Source: Ruminococcus sp. UBA6407
Lineage (GTDB): Bacteria; Bacillota; Clostridia; Oscillospirales; Ruminococcaceae
Direction: 5' to 3'
Assembly: GCA_002438605.1 (NCBI GenBank)
Contig: DJPR01000002.1
Location: 75,261-139,260 of the forward strand
DNA: 64,000 nt
Shown: positions 61,648 through 64,000 of the stretch, in pieces
How positions within the stretch are numbered: position 1 is the stretch's first letter
Layout of the letters: each line of letters opens with the position of its first letter
Program-made: the position numbers and the translations under genes
The notes under the pieces: model-generated
The model's input: only the letters and a program-made list of their open reading frames with translations
Databases searched by the model: none
What the model was told of the DNA's origin: nothing

Positions 61648-62552
61648 GCCTTAACACTTCCGATAATCTCTTTTACACTGCTGATATTTTTGCTGTCAAG
61701 AAAATCGTTCATTTCTTCAATTATTTTTACAGGTGCAAACGGATCAGTAAAAATTGCCGCACCTACCTGTACGGCAGATGCTCCTGCCATCATAAGCTCA
61801 ACAGCATCTTTACCGCTTGAAACTCCACCCATTCCGATAACAGGAATTTTTACAGCATTGGCAACCTGCCAAACCATTCTTACTGCAATTGGAAATACAG
61901 CAGGTCCTGACATTCCGCCGACATTATTTTTCAAAACAGGTCTGCGTGTATTTACATCAATTCTCATGCCGAGTAAGGTATTAATAAGTGAAACAGCGTC
62001 TGCACCGGCTGATTCAACAGCTTTGGCAATATCCGTAATGCTTGTTACATTAGGAGAAAGCTTTACAACCAACGGCTTTTTTGTTGCCTTACGAACCTGT
62101 GAAGTAATTTCAGCGGCAGTTTCAGCACAAGTGCCAAAAGCAGCTCCGCCCTGTTTTACATTAGGGCATGAAATGTTCAATTCAATCATATGAACATCTG
62201 TTGAATCAAGCTTTTCCGCAATAGTAACGCATTCATCAATTGTTGAGCCTGCTATATTAGCGAGAATTACTGTATCCTTTGTAAGCAGATTCGGCAATTC
62301 AACATCAATGAATTTATTAATTCCCGGATTTTGAAGTCCTACTGAATTCAGCATTCCGCTTGGAGTTTCTGCTATTCTTGGTGAGGGATTTCCCGTTCTT
62401 TGTGTAATTGTAGTACCCTTTGTTGCTATTCCGCCAAGCTTTGAAAGCGGAAAAAGCTCCTCATATTCCCTGCCGTATCCGAAAACTCCTGATGCAGGAA
62501 TAATCGGATTTTTAAAATCAATGCCGCACACATTTACAGATAAATCAGCCAT
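61641..62552 (-). CDS. pyrD: Dihydroorotate dehydrogenase, class 1B catalytic subunit
   Basis: A 303-residue TIM-barrel FMN enzyme that oxidises dihydroorotate to orotate. The catalytic Cys lies in ELNISCPNVKQGG near residue 129, where class 1B enzymes have Cys; KLSPNVTSITDIA and GMGGVSSGKDAVE are typical. It works with PyrK, which passes electrons to NAD. The start overlaps the pyrK stop by one base. Confidence 0.96.
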   Translation of the reverse strand: MADLSVNVCGIDFKNPIIPASGVFGYGREYEELFPLSKLGGIATKGTTITQRTGNPSPRIAETPSGMLNSVGLQNPGINKFIDVELPNLLTKDTVILANIAGSTIDECVTIAEKLDSTDVHMIELNISCPNVKQGGAAFGTCAETAAEITSQVRKATKKPLVVKLSPNVTSITDIAKAVESAGADAVSLINTLLGMRIDVNTRRPVLKNNVGGMSGPAVFPIAVRMVWQVANAVKIPVIGMGGVSSGKDAVELMMAGASAVQVGAAIFTDPFAPVKIIEEMNDFLDSKNISSVKEIIGSVKAW

Positions 62553-63322
62553 TAAAAGATTACCTCCTCTGCTTTAAAAACAGGACCTTCCTTACATACA
62601 TGAGCAAAATATTCTTCGTCATTCTTTTTCGTTTTACATGCACAAACAAGACAAGCTCCTATTCCACAGCCCATTCTTTCTTCCAATGAGATCTCACAGT
62701 AAACACCGTTTTCTTTAGAAATCTGTGAAACTGCTTTCAGCATCGGCATTGGTCCGCAGGCATACACTGCATCAACGTCACCGTTTTTCAACATTTCTTC
62801 TAACGGTACTGTCACTAAGCCTTTCATTCCCATAGTTCCGTCATCTGTACACAAAATTGCTTTTGCACCTGCTGCTTTAAAATCATTTTGAAGTATTACA
62901 GCATCAGCACTTCTGAAGCCTGTTATTACTGCTGCTTTTTCACGATAAATCTGTGCAAGCGGCAGCATAGGAGGTGTTCCTATGCCTCCGCCGATAAGAA
63001 TTACTTTTTTATAGTCCTGATTTACCGTAAATCCATGACCTAACGGTGCAAGCATATCAATTAAGTTATCGACATTCAGCTTTGCAATTTCAGCAGTTCC
63101 CTCGCCTCTTATTTCAAAAACAATTCTCAATGTACCCTTGCTTTTATTTATCTCACAAATTGAAACAGGTCTGCGGAGTGTAAAACCGTTCGCTCTTATG
63201 TGAACAAACTGACCAGGCACTGCAATTTCTGCAACTTCCGGACAAAGTATCTCAAAACTATATATTTCTTTTGCGATTACATTTTTCTTTATAATCGGAT
63301 ATTTACCTTGTGTATATTTCAT
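62552..63322 (-). CDS. pyrK: Dihydroorotate dehydrogenase electron-transfer subunit
   Basis: A 256-residue FAD/NAD and [2Fe-2S] protein. LRRPVSICEI near residue 48 binds FAD, VILIGGGIGTPPMLPLA near 105 is the NAD site, and C-terminal ERMGCGIGACLVCAC with HVCKEGPVF supply the four Cys. It links PyrD to NAD. It is related to the nfnA gene of this window. Confidence 0.96.
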   Translation of the reverse strand: MKYTQGKYPIIKKNVIAKEIYSFEILCPEVAEIAVPGQFVHIRANGFTLRRPVSICEINKSKGTLRIVFEIRGEGTAEIAKLNVDNLIDMLAPLGHGFTVNQDYKKVILIGGGIGTPPMLPLAQIYREKAAVITGFRSADAVILQNDFKAAGAKAILCTDDGTMGMKGLVTVPLEEMLKNGDVDAVYACGPMPMLKAVSQISKENGVYCEISLEERMGCGIGACLVCACKTKKNDEEYFAHVCKEGPVFKAEEVIF

Positions 63323-63345
63323 TTTTCCTCCCTATCAGGAAATCA

Positions 63346-64000
63346 TTATATTTTTGTTATATCAACAAGCTCAACATCTTTGATAGACTTGCCTGATTCA
63401 AGAACATTTGCCAATGCTCTTGCTGTATCAATTGCCGTAAGACTGCATATTGAACGCTCAACCGATTTGCGTCGCATTTTTACACTGTCTCGTGCAGGCA
63501 TACGTCCTTTGGCTGATGTTGAAATCATATAATGGATTTTTCCGCTTTCGAGCAATGTCAAAGTATTTTTATCTGATTCAGAAATCTTCTTTACAAGATT
63601 TGTAGCTATCATGTTTCTGTTGAGCATACTTGCCGTACCGCTTGTTCCGTAAAGCTCAAATCCCATTCTTGAGAATTTATCAGCAATTGAAATAATCTCC
63701 TGTTTGTCACTATCCCTTACGGAAATCAGAACGCCGCCCTCTTTTTTGAGGTCGTAACCGGCAGCAACAAGACCTTTCAGCAAAGCGTCCTCAAATGTTT
63801 TGGCAATGCCAAGACATTCGCCTGTAGACTTCATTTCAGGGCCAAGCATTGTATCAACGTCCTGAAGCTTTTCAAAACTGAATACAGGAACTTTAACTGC
63901 AACATAATCCCCCTCAGGATACAAACCGCTTTCGTATCCGAGTTCTTTAAGTGTAGCACCAAACATGAGCTTCGTTGCTATGTCTACCATAGGAATTCCT
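63346..64000 (-). CDS. carB: Carbamoyl-phosphate synthase large subunit, C-terminal part
   Basis: Residues of the C-terminal end of CarB; the gene begins beyond the window's right edge. The 214 visible codons after the first Met cover the end of the second ATP-grasp domain (ATKLMFGATLKELGY) and the allosteric MGS-like domain (VLISVRDSDKQEIISIADKF, GFELYGTSGTASMLNR). The enzyme makes carbamoyl phosphate from glutamine, bicarbonate and ATP. It lies 23 bp upstream of pyrK, in an operon with pyrK and pyrD. Partial at the 5' end. Confidence 0.95.
   Translation of the reverse strand, partial: GIPMVDIATKLMFGATLKELGYESGLYPEGDYVAVKVPVFSFEKLQDVDTMLGPEMKSTGECLGIAKTFEDALLKGLVAAGYDLKKEGGVLISVRDSDKQEIISIADKFSRMGFELYGTSGTASMLNRNMIATNLVKKISESDKNTLTLLESGKIHYMISTSAKGRMPARDSVKMRRKSVERSICSLTAIDTARALANVLESGKSIKDVELVDITKI

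Noticed and set aside
61198..62193. 331-codon frame opposite the phosphatase and pyrD
   Set aside because: Both opposite genes are secure; the frame is a shadow produced by low stop density.

Overview
The window looks like a chromosome segment from a low-GC anaerobic Firmicute, most likely a Ruminococcus-like member of the Oscillospiraceae (class Clostridia). The signs are AT-rich intergenic DNA with TTGACA-N17-TATAAT promoters, strong AGGAGG ribosome binding sites and frequent TTG/GTG starts, a CIRCE-controlled groESL operon, a T-box riboswitch, zinc-type S14, a KOW gene between infA and map, a six-gene Rnf complex, an NfnAB-type transhydrogenase and a Spo0A-like protein. No rRNA, tRNA, prophage, CRISPR array or insertion sequence was recognised. 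Most of the window is housekeeping.

Layout. 0.2-10.2 kb: a small membrane protein, rmuC, then a tightly spaced rightward run of malQ, glgP, ispD, a YfhO-family membrane protein and an AEC transporter. 10.5-15.2 kb: an atypical ROK regulator, the NfnA/NfnB-like pair, yajC and a TIGR04086-type membrane protein. 15.2-18.9 kb (minus): response regulator, histidine kinase and HtrA-type protease. 19-23.5 kb: a zinc-ribbon/DUF2085 pair, a HAD phosphatase, groES-groEL under CIRCE, and a Spo0A-like regulator whose receiver has lost the phosphorylated Asp. 23.6-39.6 kb (minus): the S10-spc-alpha ribosomal protein superoperon from rpsJ to rplQ with secY, adk, map, infA and rpoA, driven by a promoter inside a 13-bp inverted repeat and preceded by a leader with an intrinsic terminator. 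39.6-44.2 kb (minus): M23 peptidase, luxS, an RluA-type synthase, a membrane protein and a phosphatase. 44.4-51.9 kb: an XRE regulator, then apbE, a NusG domain II protein, a Gx transporter and rnfCDGEAB. 52-53.7 kb: a Trp T-box controlling a lone TrpB2. 53.8-57.4 kb (minus): an ABC transporter and a DUF2325 protein. 57.6-64 kb: metF (+), then degV, trmL and a pyrimidine/housekeeping operon (carB-pyrK-pyrD-phosphatase-ruvX) on the minus strand.

How the parts fit. Rnf exchanges electrons between reduced ferredoxin and NAD while moving ions, and NfnAB links ferredoxin and NADH to NADPH, so the window carries two ferredoxin-centred energy modules. ApbE probably attaches FMN to RnfG and RnfD. GlgP and MalQ degrade glycogen or maltodextrin. 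HtrA with its two-component pair resembles a secretion-stress module.

The most notable non-coding feature is a dispersed family of intergenic hairpin repeats with ends related to TTAAGGCAACACCG, with about eight to ten copies, all outside the ribosomal operon. I did not find a convincing wholly new multi-gene system. The best leads are the pseudo-receiver Spo0A, the repeat family, the S10 promoter and leader arrangement, two hairpins placed at ribosome binding sites, a triple-palindrome ABC promoter and a structured element after metF.
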